This document shows, piece by piece, positions 18,141 through 26,176 of a stretch of 64,000 bases of DNA (position 1 is its first letter; each line of letters starts with the position of its first letter). The DNA comes from Pseudomonas cavernae (GTDB lineage Bacteria; Pseudomonadota; Gammaproteobacteria; Pseudomonadales; Pseudomonadaceae). The position numbers and the translations under genes were made by a program. The notes under the pieces are model-generated. The model did not search any database, was not told where the DNA came from, and was given only the letters and a program-made list of their open reading frames with translations. The stretch lies in assembly GCF_003595175.1 (NCBI RefSeq), contig NZ_CP032419.1:4278001-4342000 (forward strand), in the 5' to 3' direction.

Positions 18141-19457
18141 ATGGGCGAATGGCTCGCCAGCCTCACCACTTGGCTCAGCGCCCACCCGCAATGGCTGGGC
18201 CTGGCGATCTTTCTGGTGGCCTGCACCGAGTGCCTGGCCGTCGCCGGCATTCTGGTGCCCGGCACCGTGCTGCTGTTCGCCATCGCCGTGCTGGCCGGCA
18301 GCGGCGCCCTGACCCTGTGGCAAACCCTGCTGCTGGCCTACAGCGGCGGCCTGCTCGGCGACGCGCTGTCCTATGCCCTGGGCCGGCGCTTCCACCAGAA
18401 CATCCGGCGCCTGCCGGTGCTGCGCCACCATCCGGAATGGATCGGCAGCGCCGAGCTGTATTTCCATCGCTACGGTGTGATCAGCCTGCTGCTGGGCCGC
18501 TACATCGGCCCGTTGCGGCCGATGCTGCCGATGGTCGCCGGCATGCTCGACATGCCGCTCGGGCGCTTCATCGGCGTCAGCCTGATCGCCGCCGCCGGCT
18601 GGTCGGTGGCCTATCTGCTGCCCGGCTGGGCTACCGGCGCGGCCATGCGCCTGCCGCTGCCGGCGGGCTTCTGGGGCGAGGCGGCGGTGGTGGTCGGCGC
18701 GCTGCTGTTGGTCCTCGGCCTGACCCTGCACAGCAGCCTGCGCGGCTGGCGCCTGACCACGCCGCTGACCGCCGGCCTCAGCCTGCTGACCCTGCTCGCC
18801 CTGCTGCTCGGCTGGCCGCGCCTGCAGCAACTCGACCAGGGCCTGATGACGCTGATTCAGGAGCAGCGCCATAGCCACCTCGACAGCGCCATGGTGCTGA
18901 TCACCCGCCTCGGCGACTTCAACACCCAACTCGCCGCCGGCACCCTGCTGACCGGCCTGTTGCTGCTCACCCGCCAGTGGCGCACCGGGTTGTTCGCCGG
19001 CGGCGCGCTGCTCGGCACGGCGCTGGCCAATGGCACCCTGAAGCTGCTGTTCGCCCGCAGCCGCCCGGAGGTGCTGATCGAGCCGCTGAACAGCTTCAGC
19101 CTGCCCAGCGGCCATAGTTCGGCGGCCTTCGCCTTCTTCCTGGTGCTGGGGATTCTCGCCGGCCGCGGCCAGCCGCTGCGCCTGCGCCTGACCTGGCTGC
19201 TGCTGGCCTGCCTGCCGGCGCTGGCGATTGCCCTGTCGCGGGTCTACCTCGGCGTGCACTGGCCGACCGACATCATCGCCGGTGCGCTGCTGGCCGGCGG
19301 GCTGTGCGCCAGCAGCCTGAGCCTGACCCAGCGGCGCTCCCCGCTCGCCCCGCTGACGCCACGCATCTGGTGGCTGCTGCTGCCGGCCTGCCTGGCGCTG
19401 CTGGGCGTGTTTGCTCTCTGGGCGCTGCCGGAGGCCTTGCTGCGCTACGCCTATTAA
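18141..19457 (+). CDS. DedA-PAP2 fusion membrane protein
   Basis: A 438-residue inner-membrane protein fusing two lipid-related domains. Residues 1 to about 200 form a DedA/VTT domain (FLVACTECLAVAGILVPGTVLL, GRYIGPLRPMLPMVAG), a family now linked to recycling of polyprenyl-phosphate and phospholipid scrambling. Residues about 230-430 form a PAP2 phosphatase with all three catalytic motifs: KLLFARSRP, PSGHSSAAFAF and SRVYLGVHWPTD. A combined flippase and phosphatase role on undecaprenyl pyrophosphate or phosphatidic acid is an inference. It is 3 bp behind mpg. Confidence 0.85.
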   Translation: MGEWLASLTTWLSAHPQWLGLAIFLVACTECLAVAGILVPGTVLLFAIAVLAGSGALTLWQTLLLAYSGGLLGDALSYALGRRFHQNIRRLPVLRHHPEWIGSAELYFHRYGVISLLLGRYIGPLRPMLPMVAGMLDMPLGRFIGVSLIAAAGWSVAYLLPGWATGAAMRLPLPAGFWGEAAVVVGALLLVLGLTLHSSLRGWRLTTPLTAGLSLLTLLALLLGWPRLQQLDQGLMTLIQEQRHSHLDSAMVLITRLGDFNTQLAAGTLLTGLLLLTRQWRTGLFAGGALLGTALANGTLKLLFARSRPEVLIEPLNSFSLPSGHSSAAFAFFLVLGILAGRGQPLRLRLTWLLLACLPALAIALSRVYLGVHWPTDIIAGALLAGGLCASSLSLTQRRSPLAPLTPRIWWLLLPACLALLGVFALWALPEALLRYAY

Positions 19458-19474
19458 CGGCGGCCCGGCCGCTC

Positions 19475-19616
19475 AGAACCTGTCTACGATCTGCTGCGCG
19501 TCGGTCAAGCTGCGTTGAAAACGGCTTCGGAATGCTCATTTACAACGCGTAAACTCCGCTTCCTCAGCCGTTTTCGCCTTGTTTGACTCTAGCTCGCGAG
19601 ATCGTAAACAGGCTCT
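19475..19616 (+). repeat. 142-bp structured repeat, copy A
   Basis: This is one of three elements of exactly 142 bp in the window. The ends are an 18-bp inverted repeat (AGAACCTGTCTACGATCT; opposite end reads AGAGCCTGTTTACGATCT, 16 of 18 matching). A middle stem is AAAACGGCT/AGCCGTTTT, and the tip is AATGCTCATTTAC...GTAAA. The right-hand end supplies the last base of the TGA stop of the LON-domain gene on the reverse strand. See copies at 21992-22133 and 50667-50808. Confidence 0.85.
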
Positions 19617-20206
19617 CAGGCGTGCATTTGGCCCTGCAGCTGGTCGAGCAGACGCTGGATCAGCACCAGCTGTTGCTGTGGCTCATCGAGCTGCAGCAAC
19701 TCCAGCTTCTGCGTCAGCGGGAACGGCAGCAGATAGGCCAGCTGGTTGGCCAACGCCTGCTGGCTGGCCACCACCCCGCCCATGCCCAGCTCGGCGACCA
19801 TCGGGTGCTCGGCCAGCGCCGCCAGCAGGGCGGCGAGATCGGCCTGCTCGGCGAGCAATGGCAGCGCCGCGGACTCGTCCAGCCAGTCGACCTCGGCCAC
19901 GGTCAGCTGATCGCGCTGCACTATGGCACTGCCGATCCGGAAGCGCCGACCGCCCTCGACGCGAATCCCCAGCAGGCCATTGGGACGCTGCTGCCAGTCG
20001 CGGATCAGCGCCTCACAGCCGATGGCGGCGAAGCGTTCGGCGGCCTCGCCGACCTCGTCACCCTCGAGGATGCCGACCACGCCAAAGCTGCTGCCCTGCT
20101 TCAGGCAGCGGCCGAGCATGTCCAGATAGCGCGCCTCGAACAGTTGTAGATCGAGGATGCAACCGGGAAACAGCACGGTCTTCAGCGGAAACAGTGGCAG
20201 CTGCAT
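19616..20206 (-). CDS. LON peptidase substrate-binding domain protein
   Basis: A 196-residue stand-alone LON N-terminal domain (MQLPLFPLKTVLFPGCILDL, FEARYLDMLGRCLKQG, FGVVGILEGDEVG), without the AAA or protease parts of Lon. Such proteins are common in bacteria; the role is not settled and may be peptide or protein binding. The stop codon is directly followed by the 142-bp repeat. It lies 33 bp downstream of lrgB on the same strand. Confidence 0.88.
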   Translation of the reverse strand: MQLPLFPLKTVLFPGCILDLQLFEARYLDMLGRCLKQGSSFGVVGILEGDEVGEAAERFAAIGCEALIRDWQQRPNGLLGIRVEGGRRFRIGSAIVQRDQLTVAEVDWLDESAALPLLAEQADLAALLAALAEHPMVAELGMGGVVASQQALANQLAYLLPFPLTQKLELLQLDEPQQQLVLIQRLLDQLQGQMHA

Positions 20207-20239
20207 TACAACCCCTTGCTCAACCAGTCTTATCCAAGC

Positions 20240-20956
20240 TTATACGATCAGCGCCACCGCCAGCGGCAACAGCACCGCCGTAGCCACGCCCATCAAGCTC
20301 ATGCCGAGGGCGGCGAAGGCGCCGCACTCCTCGCCCTCCTGCAAGGCGCGCGAGGTGCCCACCGCATGCGCGGTGATGCCCAGCGCCAGGCCTTGGGCCG
20401 CTGGGTGATGCACGCCGATCCGGCGCAGCAGTTCGGGGCCGCAGATCGCGCCGATCACCCCGGTGATCAGCACGAACACCGCCGCCAGGGCGGCGATGCC
20501 GCCGATCTGGCTGGCCACCAGCATGGCGATCGGCGAGGTCACCGATTTCGGCGCCAGGCTCATCAGCATCAGCTGTTCGGCGCCGAACAGCCAGGCCAGC
20601 AGCACGCCAAGCACGGTGGCCACCAGGCCGCCGATCAGCAGGGTCAGCAGGGTCGGCCAGAACAGCTGGCGGATGCGCTTGAGGTTAAGGAACAGCGGCA
20701 CCGCCAGCGCCACCGTGGCCGGGCCGAGGAACACCGTGAGCACTTCGGCGCTCTGGCGGTACTCGCTGTAGTCCAGGCCGCAGGCGAGCAGCACGGCGAT
20801 CACCAGCAGCATTGCCACCAGTACCGGCTGGAGGAACACCCAGCGGGTCTTCTCATAGCCGGTCAGGGCCAACTGGTAGGCGCCGAGGGTGATGCCGAAG
20901 CCGAACAGCGGATGGTGGATCAGCGCCTGCCAGGCGCCGTGCCAGTCGAGACTCAT
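20240..20956 (-). CDS. lrgB: LrgB/CidB family membrane protein
   Basis: A 238-residue protein with seven or so membrane segments and the family motif FLGPATVALAVPLF plus PKSVTSPIAM and GITAHAVGTSRALQ. LrgB-type proteins pair with LrgA and are linked to control of murein hydrolase activity, cell lysis or export of small metabolites. The ATG overlaps the lrgA stop as ATGA, so the two subunits are translationally coupled. Confidence 0.88.
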   Translation of the reverse strand: MSLDWHGAWQALIHHPLFGFGITLGAYQLALTGYEKTRWVFLQPVLVAMLLVIAVLLACGLDYSEYRQSAEVLTVFLGPATVALAVPLFLNLKRIRQLFWPTLLTLLIGGLVATVLGVLLAWLFGAEQLMLMSLAPKSVTSPIAMLVASQIGGIAALAAVFVLITGVIGAICGPELLRRIGVHHPAAQGLALGITAHAVGTSRALQEGEECGAFAALGMSLMGVATAVLLPLAVALIV

Positions 20957-21315
20957 GGCTGCCCCCGGCGCCGCGCCTGGCGGTCGATCAGCTTCTGCAT
21001 CAACCAGCCAACGAACAGCAGCGCCAGCAGCAGCGACAACACCAGCGAGCCGGCCACCGCCCAGAAATCCGCGGCGATATCGCGCGCATAGACCATCACC
21101 CCGACTGCCGCCGGCACCAGCAGCAGCGGCAGGTAGCGCAGCAGGCTGGTGGACGCCGCCGCCAGCGGCTCACTGACTTCGCCGCGCAGCATCAGGGTCG
21201 CCAGCAGCAGCAGTAGGCCGATGATCGGGCCCGGCAACATGGGCAGGAACAACACATTGATCGCCGTGCCGAGCAATTGGCACAGCACCAGCCAGGTCAG
21301 GCCGCGTAGCAGCAT
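20953..21315 (-). CDS. lrgA: LrgA/CidA family holin-like protein
   Basis: A 120-residue protein with four membrane segments (LLRGLTWLVLCQLLGTAINV, LPGPIIGLLLLLATLML, YLPLLLVPAAVGVM, LVLSLLLALLFVGWLM). The LPGPIIG motif is typical of the LrgA/CidA holin-like family. I choose the ATG at 21315, which has GGAGA 7 nt upstream; an in-frame ATG 13 codons earlier has no good ribosome site. It forms an operon with lrgB. Confidence 0.86.
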   Translation of the reverse strand: MLLRGLTWLVLCQLLGTAINVLFLPMLPGPIIGLLLLLATLMLRGEVSEPLAAASTSLLRYLPLLLVPAAVGVMVYARDIAADFWAVAGSLVLSLLLALLFVGWLMQKLIDRQARRRGQP

Positions 21316-21536
21316 GGGAAATCTCCGAGGCAAACGGTCGAGGGCCTTGGGCATTGGCAAACCGACAGCGGCGAGCTCAGCCTCGCCGCGGCGGCCATTA
21401 TAAGCATGCTAAGCAGCCACCTATACCTAGCCATTCGCCGCAGCCATGCTGGCTTGACCCAAGGTTCGGCGCATGGTGATCTAGCCGTGATTCGGCTCCA
21501 CGCCAAGAACAATACCTCGCCCCTCAAGGAGGCTCT

Positions 21537-21992
21537 ATGCCGTTCGTACCCGTCGCAGAACTGAAGAACTACATTGGCAAGGACCTCGGCCATTCCGACT
21601 GGCTGACCATCGACCAAGAGCGCATCAACCAGTTCGCCGAATGCACCGGCGACCACCAGTTCATCCACGTCGATCCGGAAAAAGCCAAGAAGACCCCATT
21701 CGGCACCACCATCGCCCACGGTTTCCTGTCGTTGTCGCTGATTCCCAAGCTCAGCGAAGGCCTGTTTCTTGCGCCGGAAGGCCTGAAAATGGGCGTCAAC
21801 TACGGTCTGGACAGCGTGCGTTTCATCCAGCCGGTGCCGGTCAACTCGCGCGTACGCCTGGCCATCACCGTCCTCGACGTGACCGAGAAGAACCCCGGCC
21901 AGTGGCTGCTCAAGTCGCGCTGCACCCTGGAGATCGAAGGTCAGGCCAAGCCGGCCTATATCGCCGAAAGCCTGGCCCTCTGCTTCGTCTAA
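21537..21992 (+). CDS. MaoC-family (R)-specific enoyl-CoA hydratase
   Basis: A 151-residue single hot-dog protein with the hydratase-2 motif CTGDHQFIHVDPEKA (catalytic Asp39 and His44) and FGTTIAHGFLSLSL. Such enzymes hydrate trans-2-enoyl-CoA to (R)-3-hydroxyacyl-CoA, often linking beta-oxidation to polyhydroxyalkanoate or lipid precursors. A clear AAGGAGG site precedes the ATG. The final A of its TAA stop is the first base of the 142-bp repeat copy B. Confidence 0.9.
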   Translation: MPFVPVAELKNYIGKDLGHSDWLTIDQERINQFAECTGDHQFIHVDPEKAKKTPFGTTIAHGFLSLSLIPKLSEGLFLAPEGLKMGVNYGLDSVRFIQPVPVNSRVRLAITVLDVTEKNPGQWLLKSRCTLEIEGQAKPAYIAESLALCFV

Positions 21993-22133
21993 GAGCCTGT
22001 TTACGATCTGCTACGCGTCGGCCATACGGCGTTGAAATCGGGCTCAGAATGCTCATTTACAACGCGTAAACTGCGCTTCTTCGCCCGATTTCGCCTTGTC
22101 TGGCTCTAGCTCGCGAGATCGTAAACAGGCTCT
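21992..22133 (+). repeat. 142-bp structured repeat, copy B
   Basis: The terminal inverted repeat is perfect here (AGAGCCTGTTTACGATCT, 18 of 18). The middle stem is AAATCGGGC/GCCCGATTT, different from copy A but still fully paired. The tip AATGCTCATTTACAACGCGT is identical to copy A. The element starts on the last base of the preceding gene's TAA stop codon. Confidence 0.87.
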
Positions 22134-22248
22134 AAGCCCGCGTTGCACCCCCGGGGCGCCGCCGGCGCCCCGTTTCCGCCTGATCGTCCCTCACGAAAAC
22201 CCGTGTTTGCGGCATACTCCCCCGGATGCCACGACTTGGACGTCCGCC

Positions 22249-23964
22249 ATGTACCGCCTGCTTGCCCCCCTCAGCCTCGCCCTGCTGCTCGCCGCCTGCG
22301 GCGAAGGCGAACCGCTGCTACCGCCGAATGCCATATTGCCCGATGGCGGCCGCTATCGTGGCGAGCTGGTCGACGGCCTGCTGCAGGGCCAGGGCCGCCT
22401 CGACTATGCCAACGGCAGCTGGTACGCCGGGCAGTTCAAGGACGGCCAACTGGAGGGCCCCGGGCAATGGCGGGGACCGAACGGCGAACGCTATCTCGGC
22501 GACTTCCACCTCGGTCTGTTCGACGGCCAGGGCAAGCTCAGCTACCGCGACGGCACCACTTACGAAGGCGGCTTCAAGCTGGCGCAGATGCACGGCGAAG
22601 GCACTCTCAGCCAGGGCGGCCTGCGCTATCACGGCGAGTTCAAGCGTGACCAGTACAACGGCCTGGGCAAGCTCGAACTGGCCGACGGCAGCAGCTTCCA
22701 GGGCCAATTCAGCGATGGTCAGCCAAACGGCGCCGGGGTACGCCTCGACAGCGACGGCGGGCAGTTCAGCGGCACCTTCAGCCAGGGTCGGCTGAACGGC
22801 CAGGGCAGCTACCAGAGCAGCGCCGGCGATCACTACAGCGGCCAGTTCCGCAACGACCAGTTCGACGGCAAGGGCCGCTACGTCAGCGCCGACGGCGACG
22901 CCTGGCTCGGCCAGTTCAAGAACGGCGCGCTGAACGGCAAGGGCGAATTTCGCGGCGCCGACGACAGCCACTACGAGGGCGACTTCCGCGACTGGCGCTA
23001 TCACGGCGAAGGCCGCCTGCGCCTGGCCGACGGCAGCGTCTACCAGGGCCACTTCGCCCATGGCGCCTACAGCGGCACCGGCACCCTGACCCAAGCCGAC
23101 GGCAGCCTGCAGGGCGGCAGTTGGCTCGATGGTCAACGCCTCCGCGACGAGCGCGGCCGCCTGCTGGCCGATCCGCTGGAGGTCGGCCTGCTGCAACAGG
23201 GGCCGTTGCTCGACCAGGCCATCGCCGCCATTCCCGCCTCCACGCCGGCCGTCGAGCTGTACAGCCTGACCCTCGCCGGCGACGGCACGCAGAGCGTGTT
23301 CCTGCGCGAGGCCGACTATGTCAGCCAGCTGCTGCGCCAGCGTTTCGGCGCCTTCGGCCAGATCAGCCTGGCCAACCACCGCGACCACTTCAGCGACCGC
23401 CCGCTGGCCACCCGCGAAAGCCTGACCCGTGCGGTGCGCGCCCTGGCCGAACGCAGCGGCGCGGAGGATTTGTTCTTCCTCTACCTGACCAGCCATGGTT
23501 CGCGCGACCACGAACTCGACCTCGCTCAGCCGCGTCTGCAACTGGCCAGCCTGCCGGCCGACGAACTGGCGGTACTGCTGCAACCGCTGAAAGACCGTTA
23601 CAAGGTGGTGGTGATTTCCGCCTGCTACTCCGGCGGCTTCATTCCGCCACTGAAGGACGACAAGACCCTGGTGATCACCGCCGCGCGCGCCGACCGGGTG
23701 TCGTTCGGCTGCTCGGAAGAGAACGACTTCACCTACTTCGGCCGCGCCCTGTTCGCCGATGCGCTGAACGAGACCGACGACCTCGAGCGCGCCTTCGGCC
23801 GCGCCAAGGAACTGGTTGCCGAACGCGAGCGCGCCGACGGCTTCGAGCCCTCGGAGCCGCAGATCTGGGCGCCGCCGGCGGTGCTCAAGCACTGGCAGCA
23901 ACTGCGCGAAAGCCAGGCGCGCAAGGCGATGAACGCGCAGGCCAGCGAGAAAAAAGCGCAATAG
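22249..23964 (+). CDS. MORN-repeat lipoprotein with C-terminal C13 (legumain-like) peptidase domain
   Basis: A 571-residue protein. It has a lipobox LLAAC (Cys17), then about eleven MORN-type repeats of 23 residues (pattern Y-x-G-x-F-x-x-G-x-x-x-G-x-G; about residues 35-300). A caspase-like/C13 peptidase domain follows, with the catalytic His416 in [11 protein letters not shown] and Cys459 in [12 protein letters not shown]. It is probably anchored at the outer membrane facing the periplasm. The natural substrate is unknown. The ribosome site is weak (TTGGACG), and the start is fixed mainly by the lipoprotein signal. Confidence 0.82.
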   Translation: MYRLLAPLSLALLLAACGEGEPLLPPNAILPDGGRYRGELVDGLLQGQGRLDYANGSWYAGQFKDGQLEGPGQWRGPNGERYLGDFHLGLFDGQGKLSYRDGTTYEGGFKLAQMHGEGTLSQGGLRYHGEFKRDQYNGLGKLELADGSSFQGQFSDGQPNGAGVRLDSDGGQFSGTFSQGRLNGQGSYQSSAGDHYSGQFRNDQFDGKGRYVSADGDAWLGQFKNGALNGKGEFRGADDSHYEGDFRDWRYHGEGRLRLADGSVYQGHFAHGAYSGTGTLTQADGSLQGGSWLDGQRLRDERGRLLADPLEVGLLQQGPLLDQAIAAIPASTPAVELYSLTLAGDGTQSVFLREADYVSQLLRQRFGAFGQISLANHRDHFSDRPLATRESLTRAVRALAERSGAEDLFFLYLTSHGSRDHELDLAQPRLQLASLPADELAVLLQPLKDRYKVVVISACYSGGFIPPLKDDKTLVITAARADRVSFGCSEENDFTYFGRALFADALNETDDLERAFGRAKELVAERERADGFEPSEPQIWAPPAVLKHWQQLRESQARKAMNAQASEKKAQ

Positions 23965-24002
23965 CCCCTAAACTCAAGGTGTATCCGCCCAGAGACCAGT
24001 CC

Positions 24003-24644
24003 ATGTATCTGACGCCGCAACATATCCTGCTCGCCGGCGCCACCGGCCTCACCGGCGAACACCTGCTCGATCGCCTGCTCAACGAGCCGACGGTGCGCCG
24101 CGTGCTGGCGCCGAGCCGCCGGCCGCTGGCCGAGCACAAGCACCTGGACAACCCGCAGGGCGAGCTGCTGGACCTGCTGCCGCAGCTCAGCGGGCCGATC
24201 GACACCGCGTTCTGCTGCCTCGGCACCACCATCAAGCAGGCCGGCTCGCAAGAGGCCTTCCGCGGCGTCGACCACGATCTGGTCCTGGCCTTTGCCGAGC
24301 GTGCCCGCGCCCTCGGCGCGCGGCACTTCCTGGTGATCAGCGCACTCGGCGCCGATGCGAAATCGGCGGTGTTCTACAACCGCGTCAAGGGCGAGCTGGA
24401 AGCCTCGCTGCGCGCGATGGGCTGGCCGCAACTGACCATCGCCCGGCCCTCGCTGCTGCTCGGCGAGCGCAACGAGACGCGCCTCGGCGAGCAGTTGGCC
24501 GCCCCGCTGGCGCGCCTGATCCCCGGCAAATACCGCGGCATCCGCGCCTGCACCCTGGCCCACGCGCTCTGGCGCCTGGCCCTGGAGGAACAGGACGGCG
24601 TGCGGGTGGTCGAGTCGGATGAGTTGCGCAAGCTGGGGCGCTAA
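24003..24644 (+). CDS. NAD(P)-binding Rossmann protein, HTATIP2-like
   Basis: A 213-residue atypical short-chain dehydrogenase with an N-terminal nucleotide-binding motif [26 protein letters not shown], and [13 protein letters not shown], followed by YNRVKGELE in place of the YxxxK catalytic pair. It resembles the HTATIP2/TIP30-like NAD(P)H-binding group. Substrate unknown. It follows the MORN protein by 38 bp and may be co-transcribed with it. Confidence 0.78.
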   Translation: MYLTPQHILLAGATGLTGEHLLDRLLNEPTVRRVLAPSRRPLAEHKHLDNPQGELLDLLPQLSGPIDTAFCCLGTTIKQAGSQEAFRGVDHDLVLAFAERARALGARHFLVISALGADAKSAVFYNRVKGELEASLRAMGWPQLTIARPSLLLGERNETRLGEQLAAPLARLIPGKYRGIRACTLAHALWRLALEEQDGVRVVESDELRKLGR

Positions 24645-24676
24645 ACTCACCGCCCCTTTACCGCGAAGAAGCCTTC

Positions 24677-24973
24677 ATGAGCCAATCCAGCAGCCTGTTA
24701 GACGCCCTTGCCTCCACCGACATGCTGGAGATCGACGGGCTCTACGCCTGGCACTTCGAGCTGCATAGCGACACCCCTGAGCAGCTGCTCAGCATCGAGG
24801 TCATGGACGGCAGCAGCCGCCGGCTGTGGCGCTTCACTCAGGCCGAGGTGCAGGCCGCCCGCTACGAGGCCGCCAGCGACAGTTGGCACTTGGCCAAGGG
24901 CGATGCCAGCCACCGGCTGAAATGTCTGGGCGCGTTGGTGGCCGACAATGCCGACGTCGGCGAAGACGAATAG
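24677..24973 (+). CDS. Conserved Pseudomonas protein, 98 aa (possibly DUF5629)
   Basis: A small acidic soluble protein (MSQSSSLLDALASTDMLEID, then GLYAWHFELHSD, EVMDGSSRRLWRFTQAEVQA). It has no signal peptide, membrane segment or catalytic motif that I can name. I believe it belongs to a short Pseudomonas-restricted family (DUF5629), but this is from memory. It lies 32 bp downstream of the Rossmann protein on the same strand, suggesting one transcript. Confidence 0.65.
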   Translation: MSQSSSLLDALASTDMLEIDGLYAWHFELHSDTPEQLLSIEVMDGSSRRLWRFTQAEVQAARYEAASDSWHLAKGDASHRLKCLGALVADNADVGEDE

Positions 24974-24991
24974 ACCGGCACCGGCGCCGGC

Positions 24992-25300
24992 TCAGTAACC
25001 GCCAGTCACGCCCAGATTGACGCCCAGCACGGCGGCCAGCGAGAACGGCAACAGCAGGGTGTCCAGCAAGGCACTGGCCGGCAGATCGATGCCGGCGTAC
25101 TCCGGTGCCTCGGCGCCGAAGCGGTCCAGCGGACAGCAGCCGCCATTCAGCGTGTACCAGTCCAGGCGCGTGCCGGCATACACCAGCGGCGCGCCTGGCT
25201 TGGCCGCATCGAGGGTGCGCACCGTGGCGCAACCGGAGAGCAGCAAGGCGCAAATCACTAGCGCCACGTTTTTGTAAGGGCCCGGAGCTGCTTCAGTCAT
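24992..25300 (-). CDS. YceK/YidQ-like small lipoprotein
   Basis: A 102-residue lipoprotein with lipobox LLLSGC and the family features PLVYAGTRLDWYTLN, DLPASALLDTLLLPFSL. YceK/YidQ (DUF1375) proteins are small outer-membrane lipoproteins without an assigned function. The start at 25300 overlaps the end of ubiX by 8 bp; a GTG two codons earlier is an alternative. It is convergent with the gene ending at 24973. Confidence 0.72.
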   Translation of the reverse strand: MTEAAPGPYKNVALVICALLLSGCATVRTLDAAKPGAPLVYAGTRLDWYTLNGGCCPLDRFGAEAPEYAGIDLPASALLDTLLLPFSLAAVLGVNLGVTGGY

Positions 25301-25925
25301 CGCCACTGACCTGATGGTGTTCGCCCCAGCGCGGCAGCATGTCCTGCGGGATGTCGAGCAGGTTGAGGATACGCGCGACGACGAAGTCGATCAGGTCGTC
25401 GATGGTCTGCGGCTGGTGATAGAAGCCCGGCGAGGCCGGCACTATCACCGCGCCGAGGTTGGAGAGCTTGAGCATGTTCTCCAGATGGATGCTCGAATAC
25501 GGCGCCTCGCGCGGCACCAGGATCAACTGACGGCGCTCCTTCAGGGTCACGTCGGCGGCGCGTTCGATCAGGTTGTTGCAGGCGCCACTGGCGATTGCCG
25601 ACAGCGTGCCGGTCGAACACGGCACCACCACCATCGCCCCCGGCGCGCTGGAGCCGGAGGCCGGCGGCGCCATCCAGTCTTCCTTGCCGTAGACGCGGAT
25701 CTGCCCCGGCGCGGCGCCGGTGTATTCGCTGAGGAACGCCTGCATCGCCTGCGGCTTGCTCGGCAAGGTGACGTCGGTTTCGGTGGCCATCACCAGCTGC
25801 GCCGCCTTGGAGATCAGGAAGTGCACCTCGCGCTCCTCCTGGACCAGGCAGTCGAGCAGGCGCAGGCCGTACTGGGCGCCGGAGGCGCCGGTCATGGCCA
25901 AGGTAATGCGTTCCGGCCCGCTCAT
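25293..25925 (-). CDS. ubiX: Flavin prenyltransferase UbiX
   Basis: UbiX joins dimethylallyl phosphate to FMN to make prenylated FMN, the cofactor of UbiD decarboxylases in ubiquinone synthesis. The 210-residue protein has the flavoprotein motif LAMTGASGAQYGLRLLDCL, SGSSAPGAMVVVPCSTGTLSAIASG and LVPREAPYSSIHLENMLKLS. It lies between mpl and the small lipoprotein gene; the same mpl-ubiX neighbourhood occurs in P. aeruginosa. Confidence 0.95.
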   Translation of the reverse strand: MSGPERITLAMTGASGAQYGLRLLDCLVQEEREVHFLISKAAQLVMATETDVTLPSKPQAMQAFLSEYTGAAPGQIRVYGKEDWMAPPASGSSAPGAMVVVPCSTGTLSAIASGACNNLIERAADVTLKERRQLILVPREAPYSSIHLENMLKLSNLGAVIVPASPGFYHQPQTIDDLIDFVVARILNLLDIPQDMLPRWGEHHQVSGDD

Positions 25926-25934
25926 AAATTCACC

Positions 25935-26057
25935 CTCAATGCTGTTGCGCTTGGTTATGCCGCGTTGAAAACCTGCTCAAAATGCTCATTTACTAAAGTA
26001 AATTCCGCTTTCTCGCAGGTTTTCGCCTTGCCTAACCTGCGCTCACGACGCATTGAG
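25935..26057 (+). repeat. Structured repeat, shorter divergent copy D (123 bp)
   Basis: It shares the tip AATGCTCATTTAC...GTAAA and the flanks CGTTG and CGCCTTG with the 142-bp elements. It has a different middle stem, AAAACCTGC/GCAGGTTTT, that is still perfectly paired, and different ends (CTCAATGC/GCATTGAG). It lies 10 bp upstream of the ubiX start codon, so it is in the 5' region of a gene rather than at a stop codon. Confidence 0.75.
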
Positions 26058-26093
26058 AGCGAATTTCCGCTGCTTATTTGATCAGGTCGAACC

Positions 26094-26172
26094 GTAGGAT
26101 GGGTTGAGGAGCGCAGCACCGATACCCATCGAGCCGATGCCGATGGGTATCGCTTCGCTCAACCCATCCTAC
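26094..26172. repeat. REP-type palindrome pair (GTAGGATGGGTTGAG family)
   Basis: Inverted copies of GTAGGATGGGTTGAG-(gcgaag/agcgcag)-CGATACCCATCG face each other across a short spacer. It starts with GTAG and ends with CTAC. It lies 4 bp beyond the mpl stop codon. The GTAG foot of the hairpin is the tetranucleotide recognised by REP-associated (RAYT) transposases in known systems; no such transposase gene is in this window. Confidence 0.8.
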
Positions 26173-26176
26173 AGCT

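Noticed and set aside
17370..19259. A 629-codon reverse frame opposite mpg and the DedA-PAP2 gene
   Set aside because: The predicted product is Gln/Ala-rich without any domain, while the forward genes have complete catalytic motifs.
22318..23961. A 547-codon reverse frame opposite the MORN/C13 gene
   Set aside because: The periodic VAL-x-ALA-rich product mirrors the MORN repeats of the forward strand; not an independent gene.
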